A stretch of 64,000 nt of DNA, from positions 5,602,001 to 5,666,000 of the forward strand of contig OZ005618.1 of the NCBI GenBank assembly GCA_963930655.1, in the 5' to 3' direction. Under the pieces are notes generated by a model. The model ran no database searches. It was given only the letters and a program-made list of their open reading frames with translations, and was not told where the DNA came from. Below, in pieces: positions 28,471 through 43,354 of this stretch (positions within the stretch are counted from its first letter, which is position 1; each line of letters begins with the position of its first letter). The stretch is from Myrica gale. Taxonomy: Eukaryota > Streptophyta > Magnoliopsida > Fagales > Myricaceae. Made by a program: the position numbers and the translations under genes.

Positions 28471-29613
28471 TGATTGTCTTTCCAGTTTCAAGCTAAAGCT
28501 TCTGAAGAACTCAACTCATATGGTGCAGGAGCAACATTTGCTGAACATTTTATTTGGATACATGCCTAGTGAGGTTTTCTCAATTGTTATTAAAACCTCC
28601 TTCCATTGCCATATAGGTGGGTTTTCCTACATGGCAATGGAAGTTGTGCCCTTTTTCTTAGGTTGTCCTCGTGTAGGTGGGTTTTTTCCATTCATGATTT
28701 GTTGTAATGTGTTCTACTTCTTTCAACATTGTTAATTAATCAATTAATTCAATGTAACTTTCTCCTGGTCCCTACTTTAGGGCTGTTCAATTTTAAGTAC
28801 GCCAGTTCGTTTTTCTTTTCTTAATTTTTTTTTTTATAAAAAATGACCCCTTTTTTAAGGGTTAATAACCCTAATAGTCGTTTTCTCCCTATCCTACTCC
28901 TATTCTCTCTCTCTCACACCCTCTCGCCCGAGCCGGTTACTGTTTAATCGGCACTGTTAAAATTGACATCGGCATAGACCGGTTTTGTGGCCAGCATGTT
29001 CTAGTCTCAAGGGTGTGCTTAACATGCTAACATGTTAAGGTGGTTGGACTTAAATATTGCTCTCTATGTGGGTTGTAAGCAGTTGATTGAAAGATCTTGG
29101 TCTATAAGAAAGCTACACAAACGATGACAGTGTAATTGGGATGTGTGATAAGAATCTGTTAGAAGGCCTAACTTTGTGCATAATCTCATTTTAATTTGTG
29201 AACCCACCGCCATGTTAGAATTGGCATGACTCGATGAAGTATAAAGCCATAATTCGCCATTTCTTTAGTGTTTTTAACTTTGAAACTGTCAAACTTATCT
29301 GGGGCTACTCTAGTGAACGGGCTTCAACCTGTGGGGCATTTTGGGTACTAAAAGCCTCGCAGTATTTTTCCCTAGAAAGATCTTTCGAGGATATTGACAT
29401 AAAATGAAGAGGGGAGAGGGCCACAAAGGTCGTGACAGAGTAACTTAGTCCTTACTATTGCTATCAATACATGTCTTGTGGTCTTCAGAAGTCCATTGTT
29501 TAGATAATGTAATCATATTTGTATCACTAATGGTACTCCAAAAGAAATTCCAGGTTGCCAATTCTACTTTCAAGTCTTACTAATTGTATCCTGGTATCTA
29601 ACAAATGTTGCAG
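28471..29613. other. 3' flank of kinase gene and intergenic DNA
   Basis: About 300 bp of likely 3' UTR follow the stop codon; an exact 16-base phrase CATTGCCATATAGGTG-like motif and its inverse (CCTACATGGCAATGGAA) near 28602-28643 could fold. A TTAGGGCTGTTCAA phrase at 28779 matches the end motif of hAT MITEs elsewhere in the window. No gene is seen. Confidence 0.4.
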
Positions 29614-29728
29614 AGGAAACTGGAAAGAGAACTGGTCTATGGTGGAGCTCCACCAATCAATGGTTCAGCTGAAAATGATGAGTGCGAAGAAGAGGACGAA
29701 GAAAATGAGCCAATTGTATCCATTTCAG
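29614..29728 (+). other. isolated exon-like segment with acidic tail, unidentified
   Basis: A 115-bp segment lies between a good acceptor (TGTTGCAG) and a donor (TTTCAG/GTATTT). It encodes RKLERELVYGGAPPINGS followed by the acidic run ECEEEDEENEP. The codon flow and splice sites look like a true internal exon, yet no partner exon is recognisable nearby. It is most simply a displaced gene fragment; the family is not recognised. Confidence 0.35.
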
Positions 29729-30944
29729 GTATTTTTCCTACTTTAGCTGTTGAGGATTTATGTGCAAGACCTCAAGGTACACTCTCAAAGAATCGAGGCG
29801 TGCAAGCTGATATTCAACCTAATCGAAAACGCTTGTGGATTGTTACCACAAAAAAAAACAAAACTAATTCTACCTGTTGGATACAGGACGAAAAGAAGGA
29901 CAACAAGGGGTGAAAAAAAAAGCGAGCAGCAACAAAATGTGTATATATTTATATTTCTTTTTCTTGGCAATACTGTTCAGCACCATTGGCGGTTAAGGTT
30001 GCCGGTTTAACTGTCACTACTATCGGAACCGTTATCAATCGGTAGTATACGACGTGGTTTTACTATTAAATATTTTTTTCAATTACTATTAAGATTTTCT
30101 TTAGATAAAATGTAAATAAACACTTTCTCACCCTCCTCTATTTACCCTCTCATCTCCCAACACCCCCTCACTCTCCTCTCAAGTCTCATCTCTCACTCCT
30201 AAAACTAGGTCCAATTATTGTGGCCCTAATTATATATATATCAAATATAGATAAAGAGATAGAGAGTGATGTTTGATTCTAAAAATATTAGAATGTTAAA
30301 AATATTAGTATGTTAGAGTTGATGAAAAAGTGAAGAAAGATAATTTAAATTTTTTTATATTTATTTAAAATAAAAAGTGATAATCTGATAAAAAAAATTT
30401 ATTAGATAAAAATTTTAGAATAGAATTTTTAAGTGTCAAAACAGAAAAAGAGGCATACAGGAATAGATGAAAATAATAGGGATACATTAGCAAAACAATG
30501 AAAAATAAATAAGAGGAATGGAGATATCTAAGTGGATAGGATAAAATTGCTGTCCGCAAAGGATTTTGAAATAAGCAATTAGAAAAAGAAAAGAAGGGAA
30601 ACGAGGACGTTGATCCTACGCCAACGTTGATTTTCAATTTTTAAGGACAGAAAATTCTAGAACCAGCTCTTTCTCTCTCTGTCAGTGGCTCAATAATACT
30701 GTATTAAATACTGCTCGTCATCGCTCTTTTGAATCTTTGCACTCTTACCTATCGTGACTTTTCGATTTTGATTGTTGTCTCACTGGAACCAGAAATCTTT
30801 GTGCTTTCCTTTCAGGTAGAGAGATGATGTATTGTCTTTTGTTTGACTGATCTGTGAATCAAGATCGAAACTTTGTGTTCTGGGTACTTACGATCTGTTG
30901 CTGATTTGTGTTGGTTTGCTTTTTCTGTTGGTGTTCTTTGAAGT
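29729..30944. other. intergenic DNA and UBC 5' leader
   Basis: No gene is seen until the leader of the UBC gene. A donor-like TTTCAG/GTAGAG at 30816 and an acceptor-like TTTGAAG ending at 30943 suggest a 128-bp 5' UTR intron directly before the start codon. A pyrimidine run (TCTTTCTCTCTCTG) at 30667-30680 may be near the transcription start. Confidence 0.4.
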
Positions 30945-35454
<4,510 letters not shown>

Positions 35455-37345
35455 TGGAGTATAAAAACTACTCCGCATCTAGAAGCAGCAGCAGCTACGA
35501 ACTCATGGCTTTCATATTGTTCAGGTAAAAGAATGAAAGATATTGAAGACGAATCTCCTTTTTTCTTTTTTTTTTACCAGGACTCAATGTTGGCAAGGAA
35601 CTTCTTTGTCACCTTGTGAATATTTATTTGAAGACATTAGTGATTGGAGAACTGTTGTCTAAGATTATCATGTTGTTGCCAAGTGAATGGTTGCCTGTTG
35701 ATCTACGACTCATGATTTGATTACGAAAATGACGTTTGTCGGCCGATTCATATAACTTAAGTTGCAATCTTTGCTCTCCAGCAGGTACTGAAATGGGTGT
35801 AGCATTAAAAATCAGCCATGTGGTTAATAATATATGCACAGTACAATGATATCTTATACGAGCCATTGTATCTGTTCCTTTTTCACTTCACGACAGGCTG
35901 CAGTCTTACTGTTGCAATTACATGTGCATTTTGTGCATTTTTCAAAGATGTACGTGTCCACTTGGTGTCATGGATTGGATCCCTTTGTATGATCCTTCAG
36001 ATATGGACCTCTAAAGAAAACACATCATCATGTTCATGGACATGGGACCTGGACATTGATCTGCGCATATGATCACCAACCTTGCAAAATGGCATTATGA
36101 TGGAGACGGTCCAGCTTAAGGTAGGTTTCGGGGGGGTGGGTGGGTGGGTTCCAAAAGCTTTGATGGGTCATGGGTGATCTCTTAAGCACGTTTTGTGTCT
36201 GCAACAATCGCATAGCCTTCACCAATAAAAACTTATGGATCAAGGTTGTTCATTTTGGACTAAAATTTAGAGTTATTTAAAAATAATTTCTTATAAGATA
36301 ATAAGAGGATGCACAGTGAAAACAATTTTGCAGAAAGAGAAGGGAGGATTTAGGATTTGTAAAAGTCAGGCATCATACAAAAAATTAAGTTATCGCTCGG
36401 TTGACAAGCAACGAAGGACTTCGTCTCTAATACGCGGATGCCATTATTATTGCTCACATGCTGATTCGTATGGGACTCTTTTTACCTTTGCTTCTCCTTC
36501 AAGCTACGCACCCACCAAATCCATCACTTTTTCCACGCTCGTACTTCTTTTTTCCTCCCCTCCAATTTTAGTTTATAATATTTCTATTTTATACTATTTT
36601 TTCTATTATTTTTCCTTTTTCATCCCCTTCCTTCTTATGATAAACTTGAACGGGTATAAATTTGATTAAGATATCTGGGTTTTTTTAAAAAAAATATATC
36701 TAATATGAACTCCTGAATTGATGATCAAAATTCAAAAGCTTCTAATAAAAAAACGAGCTGGCTACTCTTTTTCCCCGCACCTGCACCTGATTTTACAGCT
36801 CATAAAAGGCGTGGAAATCAAAACAAAATTTCGTAAGCAATGTTCTCACGTGGTGCTATAAACCTGCAACGTGTAGTTTGTTGACTAAATTTATCTTAAT
36901 TGTGGACAGAAACATCCACACAATTCGTAAAGTTGAAGGCAGAGGTAACTGATTAAATATTTGGTTATGCGAGAAAGAGGGTGAAAAACAGTACAACAAG
37001 AAAAAGAAAATGGATATTTGGCTCGTGAAAAGTGTTCAACCAGTAATCTACGCATTTATTCTTTTTTAGCGATTTTGGTAAACAGTATGCACCAAAAGAT
37101 GCATGTACGGTTTCTAAGGATACAATTTTATCTTAATCAACTGAAATTGTCGAGAAATATTTTTTTTTTTTAGTCCAAGAGGTTGATAGCTAGGTCTCGA
37201 ATCAATTTATTGGTCTTCTAGTATATTTTGCGTGATGTTCGGGGTGAAAATTTGTATCTTTCAAAATTTTCACTCATTAAAAAATTATAAAATAATATAT
37301 TACTTTTTAAATTATTTTTTATTATTATAATATTCATTTAAATTT
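35455..37345. other. UBC 3' flank and intergenic DNA
   Basis: The first few hundred bases are likely 3' UTR. A GTGGGTGGGTGGG run lies at about 36134-36149. The rest is AT-rich with no recognised gene. Confidence 0.45.
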
Positions 37346-37703
37346 TTTATCTATTCACTTTTTCATCGAATTTCATAAAATATTTTTACTTTTTTACAAA
37401 CCCTAATACTCTAAAATTTCTAACCTCTAAATTTTTTTTACTGCTGAACACCCCTTAATATAGATGATATTATCAAGGATCTTTATTTATTTATACTCTC
37501 AGGAGGGGGTGGGTAAATCTTTTATCTATTCATTTTTTTTATCAAATTTCATAAAGTATTTTTATTTTTTCACAAATCCTAATACCCTAAAATTTCTAAC
37601 GTCTAAAATTTTTTACTGCTGAACACCACCTTAATATAGATGATATTATCAAGGATCTTTATTTATTTATAAACTCTAGGAGGGGCCCGAGGGGGTGGGT
37701 AAT
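37346..37703 (+). repeat. about 175-bp tandem duplication
   Basis: Two copies (from 37346 and from 37521) each contain TTTATCTATTCA, then AAATTTCATAAA, ACTGCTGAACACC and GATGATATTATCAAGGATC, and end in GAGGGGGTGGGTAA. Differences are few, so the event is fairly recent. An (AT)n tract follows at about 37711-37733. Confidence 0.85.
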
Positions 37704-39636
37704 ACTTGGAGTAGAATATATATATATATATATATTTTCTACCTGAGTTAGTGTAGTATTCTCGTTTCATACAAACCGAACAATTACTAGATCAAAGACC
37801 TTAGAAGGAACTCCTAAGGGGACGGAAGCACCTATAAAATTTTAAACTTAAAATCTTAAAATGAGCGTATAACTAAAGTTTAAGTCTTAATCAGGAGATC
37901 AAACCTTTAAAAATTTGTGCAATATCTTAACAGAACAACACAATGTTATAACACATGAAGATTTCACTGTAAAGCTTATTGCTATAAATTATATAAAATA
38001 TTATAAAATACAAGAGTATTTTTTTATTATATTTTTTTATTTCTTAATTATGTACTGTTTAAATATGGAGAGAATGATTGATATCCTTTATAATAAAAAT
38101 TGTACGGAATAATTAATATAAAAAATTATAGAGAATCTAATATCAGTGTCTGTTTTACAGTTAGAGATAAAAGTGGACAAGGGACACGAAGCGAAGGCGG
38201 TGTCATATTGCTTTTCGAGACACGAAGACAGTAAATGCAGTGAAGACAACCACTGGAAAAAAGGTCGGTTTCACGCCCAACCACGTGTCTGACCAGACTC
38301 CGAAGAATAATTCACCCACGTGTTTTTCACTGCTCCCAGCAACAAGTTTCGTGTGGGCTTTGCACCATTCAGTTCAAACCGTATATTTCCGGTTTAGTGT
38401 GCCAGCCAATCTTCTTTACGGCTCGGGAAAAAATATTCTTTTTACTGTTTTACAGACTTTGGGCCCGTCTCCTCCTGTCACAGGAACACGCGACAGACTC
38501 TAACAAGGTCATGCATGCTAGTTTATCTATATAGTGAAATATTCAATATTTTCTAAACTATTATTTATCAAATTAAATGTAAAATATGTGAAGAGTTGTT
38601 AAGTGAAAAATATATTTTTAATTAAATTAATGTTTACATATTAAAATATAAAATCAATTAAAAAATTATTAGAAAACACTATTTTGTTAAAGGGAAAAGT
38701 TTTTTTTCGATGTGGTCTCCTACTCTTAATTTTGGACTTTTCTTGTCAGTTCAAATTTAATTAATTTTTTCATATTTTCTGTATTATCTAACATAAAGAG
38801 ATAGAGATAATATGTGATTCTTAAAATATTCAGCATTATATATATTAATATTCAATACATCTTATTTTTTTATCAAATTTAATTGAATTAAAAATTTTAA
38901 TTTGAGAAGAAAATTGAAGTGGATCCATTTAGATACAATGTGTGACCTATAGTGAAACATTCTTTTTATATAAGATGTAAGAAATCTAGGGATACAGAAG
39001 ACAATAATACATGTAAAATGGGGGATGATCAACATCTTGACCCTCCTAGCCCTTGTTAATAAGATTGTTTGTATAAAGCATCTAATTCATCGAAACATCA
39101 AATTGGGTTTTTACTATTAGAATAACACCTTTGAATGACTCAATTACATACATAAAATGCATTGGGGTGACCTTTTGCGTTCGTTCAAGCATCAAATTTT
39201 CGAGCTAGGGGAGTGGGGGATGCTGAAACTGACATATATAGAGGGTGTTCGGTTAGGAGTGTTGTGAGTATTTTTTGTGTTTGACAATTTTTAGGTGATA
39301 TTAACTTTATTGGTATGCGTGTTGTAGTTATTTTTATGTGAGGTTAAAAATGATGTTTGGTTATAGGATTTTTGTGTTGTGAGAATACAAAAAATCTTGA
39401 GAATTCTTTGTTAAAAGAACAGCCCCATAGAGTATAGCCCAGCGGATACTTCATGGTCATGTTCTTTCAAAGAAAAAATTCTCAATGTAAACCAAGGAAC
39501 ATATATAGGCGTTGATTTAGAAAAGTCCTTCTCGTACAGTACCAAGCAGGGCTGTTCAAACTGGAAAAAATCGAAGTCAGCCGCCGACAATAGGACCCTG
39601 TCTCCTTTAACTACTTTTTTTTTCCTGGAATGCCTA
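37704..39636. other. intergenic DNA, no gene seen
   Basis: Mostly AT-rich low-complexity sequence. A GCAGGGCTGTTCAAAC phrase at 39547 resembles hAT MITE ends in the window but has no visible partner. Confidence 0.45.
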
Positions 39637-39645
39637 AATAATTAA

Positions 39646-41352
39646 GGGGAATGCTGGGCATCCCGCCCGCGTCCCGCTGGCTGACGTGGAATGGGGCCCA
39701 TGTTTCTCCAAACCCCCTTTTCTCCTGCATGACCCGGCCGGTCCACTTTGTTTTAGACCGGGTGAAGCTTTCCCATTTAACCCAAATCTCGCTCGCTCTC
39801 CCCTCCCATTTCTTCCGCTCCCTCTCCCCTCCGAGCCTGAATCTCGCGCCCTCTCCCCTCCGATCTTGAGGAAGCTATCTCCTCATACCAGCTCTCAAGT
39901 TGAAATCCCGCTCCCAACGATTCGGTTTCGACTATTTTTCTCTCTTCCTTCGATTCGGCTTGCTATTTTTCTAAAACGATGGCTCGCTGGTAGATTTAAA
40001 GGTAAATCCCCCATGAGCTATGAATGTATATATGATGTGGTGTTTAAAACAGGCAGCAAAGAAGAGACTCATGTGGTAAAATTGGCATCTTCCTAGTACA
40101 ACACCTCAGATTGCTGGTGATTATTTTTGGGAGTCACCCCCTTTTTATTTTCGGAAGTCAACTTAGACTATGATGTGAAAAGAAACATCTGTTGCGAGCC
40201 CATACCATCTAAGCTAAGAAAGGTGAATAAGATTTCCTAGGGGTTTAACACTTCGGCACAGTAATCACGTAGACAACACATTGTTTTAATGGATCCTTTT
40301 CTGATTGACTCTTGAACTTCCATGGAGTGGTTTCTTAGTTACAGTGATTAATATAGTTCTCTCAGCATTAAGTTCGGTGCATATTCTTATATTAGGTGTC
40401 GATGCCCTTCTGAAATTTTATAGAATTTGCTTGAGTGAAGTTGCTTCCTATAATTAGGATATTGGACTGTAGTTTGAGATCAGGAACAATATACTGAGCC
40501 TCAAATGAAACACACCCACAACATTACTATAAAATATGAGCATCAAATGAACTTAAAAGCTGTAGATATTTTTAACACCTAAAGTCTCATTTCTTTAGTC
40601 CAGACTACAAGATATAATAATTCCTATAGACTTTGGGGATCCATCAAGTGTTTCTCTTTGAACTCAATTTTCCTTTCGTTTATAATTTTATCTATAGATT
40701 GGGAGGGTCTTAGGTGATGTACATTGGATGCAATTATACTTGATGCCCAAAAGTAGCTTGTACCAGTTTGATGTGCTTGTAGTTTCATATTAGAGAAAGC
40801 AAAATAACGTCGAAGAAAAGAGAGAATCATTTTGGGACAATCAATTCAGCAGACGAGTAAACAAAATTCAGAGAGAATTATATGGATACTTATTGATATC
40901 TCAACCTGTAAACAAAATTCCACTTTTCGTCATTTTGTAACCCTAATTTCCTCACACATCATATTACGATTATAACGGATATGAGAGAGTGAGAGACCCC
41001 CGATTATGACGGGATGAAGAGTAGAGGCCGGGTGACTTACCGAAAATTAGCGGGAGAAGCCAATGAGAGACCCCCGATTATCAAGCTGGTGAACACTGGA
41101 CTTTGTTTGATGAGATTTCGATCTACTGGGAGAGAGCTCGGAGCGAGAACCACGTGAGTTTGGGGATTTCGATTTTGAAATGGGAGAGGAGAGCGAGCGA
41201 GATTTGGGTCAAATGGGAAAGCTTCACCCGATCTAAAACAAAGTGGACTGGCCGAGTCACGCAGGAGAGAAGGGGGGATTGGAGAAACAGTGAAGTGCTG
41301 GCTCCGTTCCACGTCAACCAGCGGTACGCGGGTGAAATACCCAGCATTCCCC
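39646..41352. mobile_element. non-autonomous Mutator-like element with long terminal inverted repeats
   Basis: The left end GGGGAATGCTGGG and right end CCCAGCATTCCCC are perfect inverses. The inverted repeats continue for about 190 bp, including GTCCACTTTGTTTTAGA, GGTGAAGCTTTCCCATTT and CCCAAATCTCGCTCGCTCTC on the left with near-perfect mirrors on the right. AATAATTAA stands on both sides (39637-39645 and 41353-41361), a perfect 9-bp target duplication, diagnostic of Mutator-like elements. The 1707-bp copy has no transposase. The terminal repeats are GC- and CT-rich and run inward into splice-donor-like sites (AAAG/GTAAAT near 40000 on +, TTTTCG/GTAAGT near 41040 on -), so they may act as promoters. 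It lies about 1.2 kb upstream of the CRF gene. Confidence 0.9.
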
Positions 41353-41361
41353 AATAATTAA

Positions 41362-41901
41362 ACCCGATATATATATATTTTTCTCTTTCGGTCCAGGTCT
41401 TTTTTTGGGAATCCCTCTTGGGACAAATATCGAAGTAATAGCTCACCGGCTATGATTAGGATCAATGATTTTTCCTCTCTGTTTTTTTTCCCTGAGTCAT
41501 TAGGAACAAACACTGTTATAGTAGCATATTTGGGGAGTGGGGTTTCTTCTGTAAAAGAGACAATTGAGAAAGAAGGCTTCTGACACGTCAATATAGGCTG
41601 CTAAAATAAGCTTCCTATTTTCCACTCCTGACATGACTTGTGACTTGACTCATTTGGAACCTACCTAAACTTCAATTTTTTTGCATAATTACTCAAGCTT
41701 TGTGTAAAAAAATATATATAAAGTATTATCTTTGGGTAGAAATAGAACTCCTAACGACAAGAAAAGAGGATAAGATGGTTAAAGAAAATATTTTGAACCG
41801 CTTCGCCATAAACAGCTAAAGAAAATATACGTATTTGAGTTTTCACGACGACTTTTCCGCGTTTCATGTAAAGGCAGGAAAACAGAGTCTGTGCACTACA
41901 A
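41362..41901. other. CRF promoter-proximal region
   Basis: Between the Mutator-like element and the CRF leader there are about 540 bp of unique-looking DNA. No gene is seen; this interval should hold the core regulatory DNA of the CRF gene. Confidence 0.4.
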
Positions 41902-41908
41902 TATATAG
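41902..41908 (+). promoter_or_regulatory. TATA-box candidate of the CRF gene
   Basis: TATATAG in the context CTACAATATATAGACTTCAC precedes a CT-rich leader by about 30 bp, the usual spacing to a transcription start. It would give a leader of about 670 nt before the CRF start codon. Confidence 0.45.
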
Positions 41909-42098
41909 ACTTCACCCCAGCAATTTCTACCTCGTTTCCTTCGCTCTGCCTTCTTCCTTCTCTACTACCAAATTACCAACTCTCTCTCTCTCCCCAAGGA
42001 TACAGTAATACAGAAGCTGCAAGGGGCTATAACCCCGAGTCTCTTTCCCGCCAAAATCCCGACACACTCCTCTTGCAGGTCCCTTTCTTTTTACCTCT

Positions 42099-42113
42099 GG
42101 GGGGGGGGGGGGG
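42099..42113 (+). repeat. poly-G run in the CRF leader
   Basis: Fifteen consecutive G residues directly precede TGTTCAG. In an mRNA such a run could form a stable structure, unless it lies in a leader intron that ends at this TGTTCAG. Confidence 0.9.
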
Positions 42114-42305
42114 TGTTCAGATCCAATTCTTTCCGCTGTGAAGATTTGTTTCTTTGCCCGTCTCTGTCACACTCACTCTTCCACAGTTCCACCCCCTGCG
42201 TTTAGTATTCTATTTATAAGCGTGTCCAAAGGCCATATTCTTTCCGTGCTGAATATAGATTCACACTCCACAAGGAGTGAGTCCCTCCTCTCATCATTTC
42301 CAGTT

Positions 42306-42350
42306 ATGTCACACGCAGAGGGCAAGAATCTTCCTCTTCACATTCGCTAA
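42306..42350 (+). promoter_or_regulatory. upstream ORF 1 in the CRF leader
   Basis: An ATG-started 14-codon frame (MSHAEGKNLPLHIR) ends well before the CRF start. It would be met by scanning ribosomes before the main ORF. Confidence 0.45.
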
Positions 42351-42486
42351 AGCCATCACCTTTTTACTCTCTTGCCGCTTTGTCCTTATTAAATTTGTAC
42401 CCTCAACAGTTCAAAGATACTCGGTTGGAAAAAGGTCCTTTCGTTCCTTTCCTTCGATTGCATATTTTTCACCCTTCATTCCTTTG

Positions 42487-42555
42487 ATGCATCTAAAGAA
42501 CCCGTCTGCCATCGTTGGATCTTCTGTCGTCTTCGATTTGCAGCAAGTTCCATGA
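42487..42555 (+). promoter_or_regulatory. upstream ORF 2 in the CRF leader
   Basis: A 22-codon ATG-started frame (MHLKNPSAI at its start) ends 50 bp before the CRF start codon. A third minimal frame (MIN, 42552-42563) overlaps its stop. Together these would be expected to lower translation of the CRF ORF. Confidence 0.45.
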
Positions 42556-42604
42556 TAAACTAAGCCCTGCCAGGAACAGCTTCTGTCAACCTCAGTATTC
42601 CGAC

Positions 42605-43354
42605 ATGTCTGTAAAGTTCTCAGAGCACATAGTTACAACTATTCGTAAACGGAAGCCCATGAATTCAGGTGAGTCCCGGTCGAAGCTTAAGCTTGTGAGG
42701 ATCATAACCACCGACGGCGATGCTACTGACTCCTCCAGTGACGAGGAAGAAGAGATGTGTGCGAGAAGAGTTAAAAGGCACGTCAGACAGATCAGCTTCG
42801 AGCTGCCAACAGTTCCCTCCGACAAGTCTTCGAAGCAAGAGCCCGCTAGAAAGAGACTGGTGAGATCGCCGGCATCTGACAACAACCGCCGGAAGAAGTT
42901 CAGAGGTGTACGACAGAGGCCTTGGGGTCGCTGGGCCGCAGAGATCCGAGACCCGACCCGGCGCAAACGGGTCTGGCTCGGAACCTTCGACACGGCCGAG
43001 GAAGCTGCCTCCGTGTACGACAAAGCCGCGGTGGAACTCAAGGGTGCTAACGCCGTCACGAACTTCCCCAACCCCGTCACGACGGAACCGTCGCTCGACG
43101 TCGACAGTCCTAAGGAGAGTTCTGGACTTTCTGATACGGCTACATCCTCCCCTACTTCGGTCCTCCCTTGCAACGAATTAACGACGCCGTTTGAAGACTT
43201 CAGTTACGGGGGCGTTGACGTCTTCGGGTTCGATATAGACATGCCGTTAAGTTGGCCCGATTTTCTGCTGTCTGGAAAGTACTTGGAGCAGCCGGAGGAG
43301 GAACAGTTCGGCGAGCTCAACATCGACGATTTCTTAGTGGAACCCATTTGTTGA
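42605..43354 (+). CDS. cytokinin response factor, AP2/ERF group VI (CRF3/CRF4-like)
   Basis: A single uninterrupted exon encodes 249 aa. The CRF domain comes first (about 29-65: [20 protein letters not shown], then [11 protein letters not shown]), followed by one AP2/ERF DNA-binding domain (98-155) with [20 protein letters not shown], the [12 protein letters not shown] helix and ANAVTNFP. After it comes the SPTSVL motif, a putative MAP-kinase site typical of CRF1-CRF6. The C-terminus is acidic ([13 protein letters not shown]) and probably activates transcription. CRFs act in the nucleus downstream of cytokinin two-component signalling, binding GCC-box-like DNA. No in-frame ATG lies upstream, which fixes the start. 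Adjacency to a UBC8/9/10-type E2 gene supports a CRF3/CRF4-type orthologue. Confidence 0.94.
   Translation: MSVKFSEHIVTTIRKRKPMNSGESRSKLKLVRIITTDGDATDSSSDEEEEMCARRVKRHVRQISFELPTVPSDKSSKQEPARKRLVRSPASDNNRRKKFRGVRQRPWGRWAAEIRDPTRRKRVWLGTFDTAEEAASVYDKAAVELKGANAVTNFPNPVTTEPSLDVDSPKESSGLSDTATSSPTSVLPCNELTTPFEDFSYGGVDVFGFDIDMPLSWPDFLLSGKYLEQPEEEQFGELNIDDFLVEPIC

Noticed and set aside
42138-42305. A longer 70-codon leader frame before the CRF gene
   Set aside because: It opens with GTG; the first real ATG in that frame is at 42306, leaving only 14 codons.
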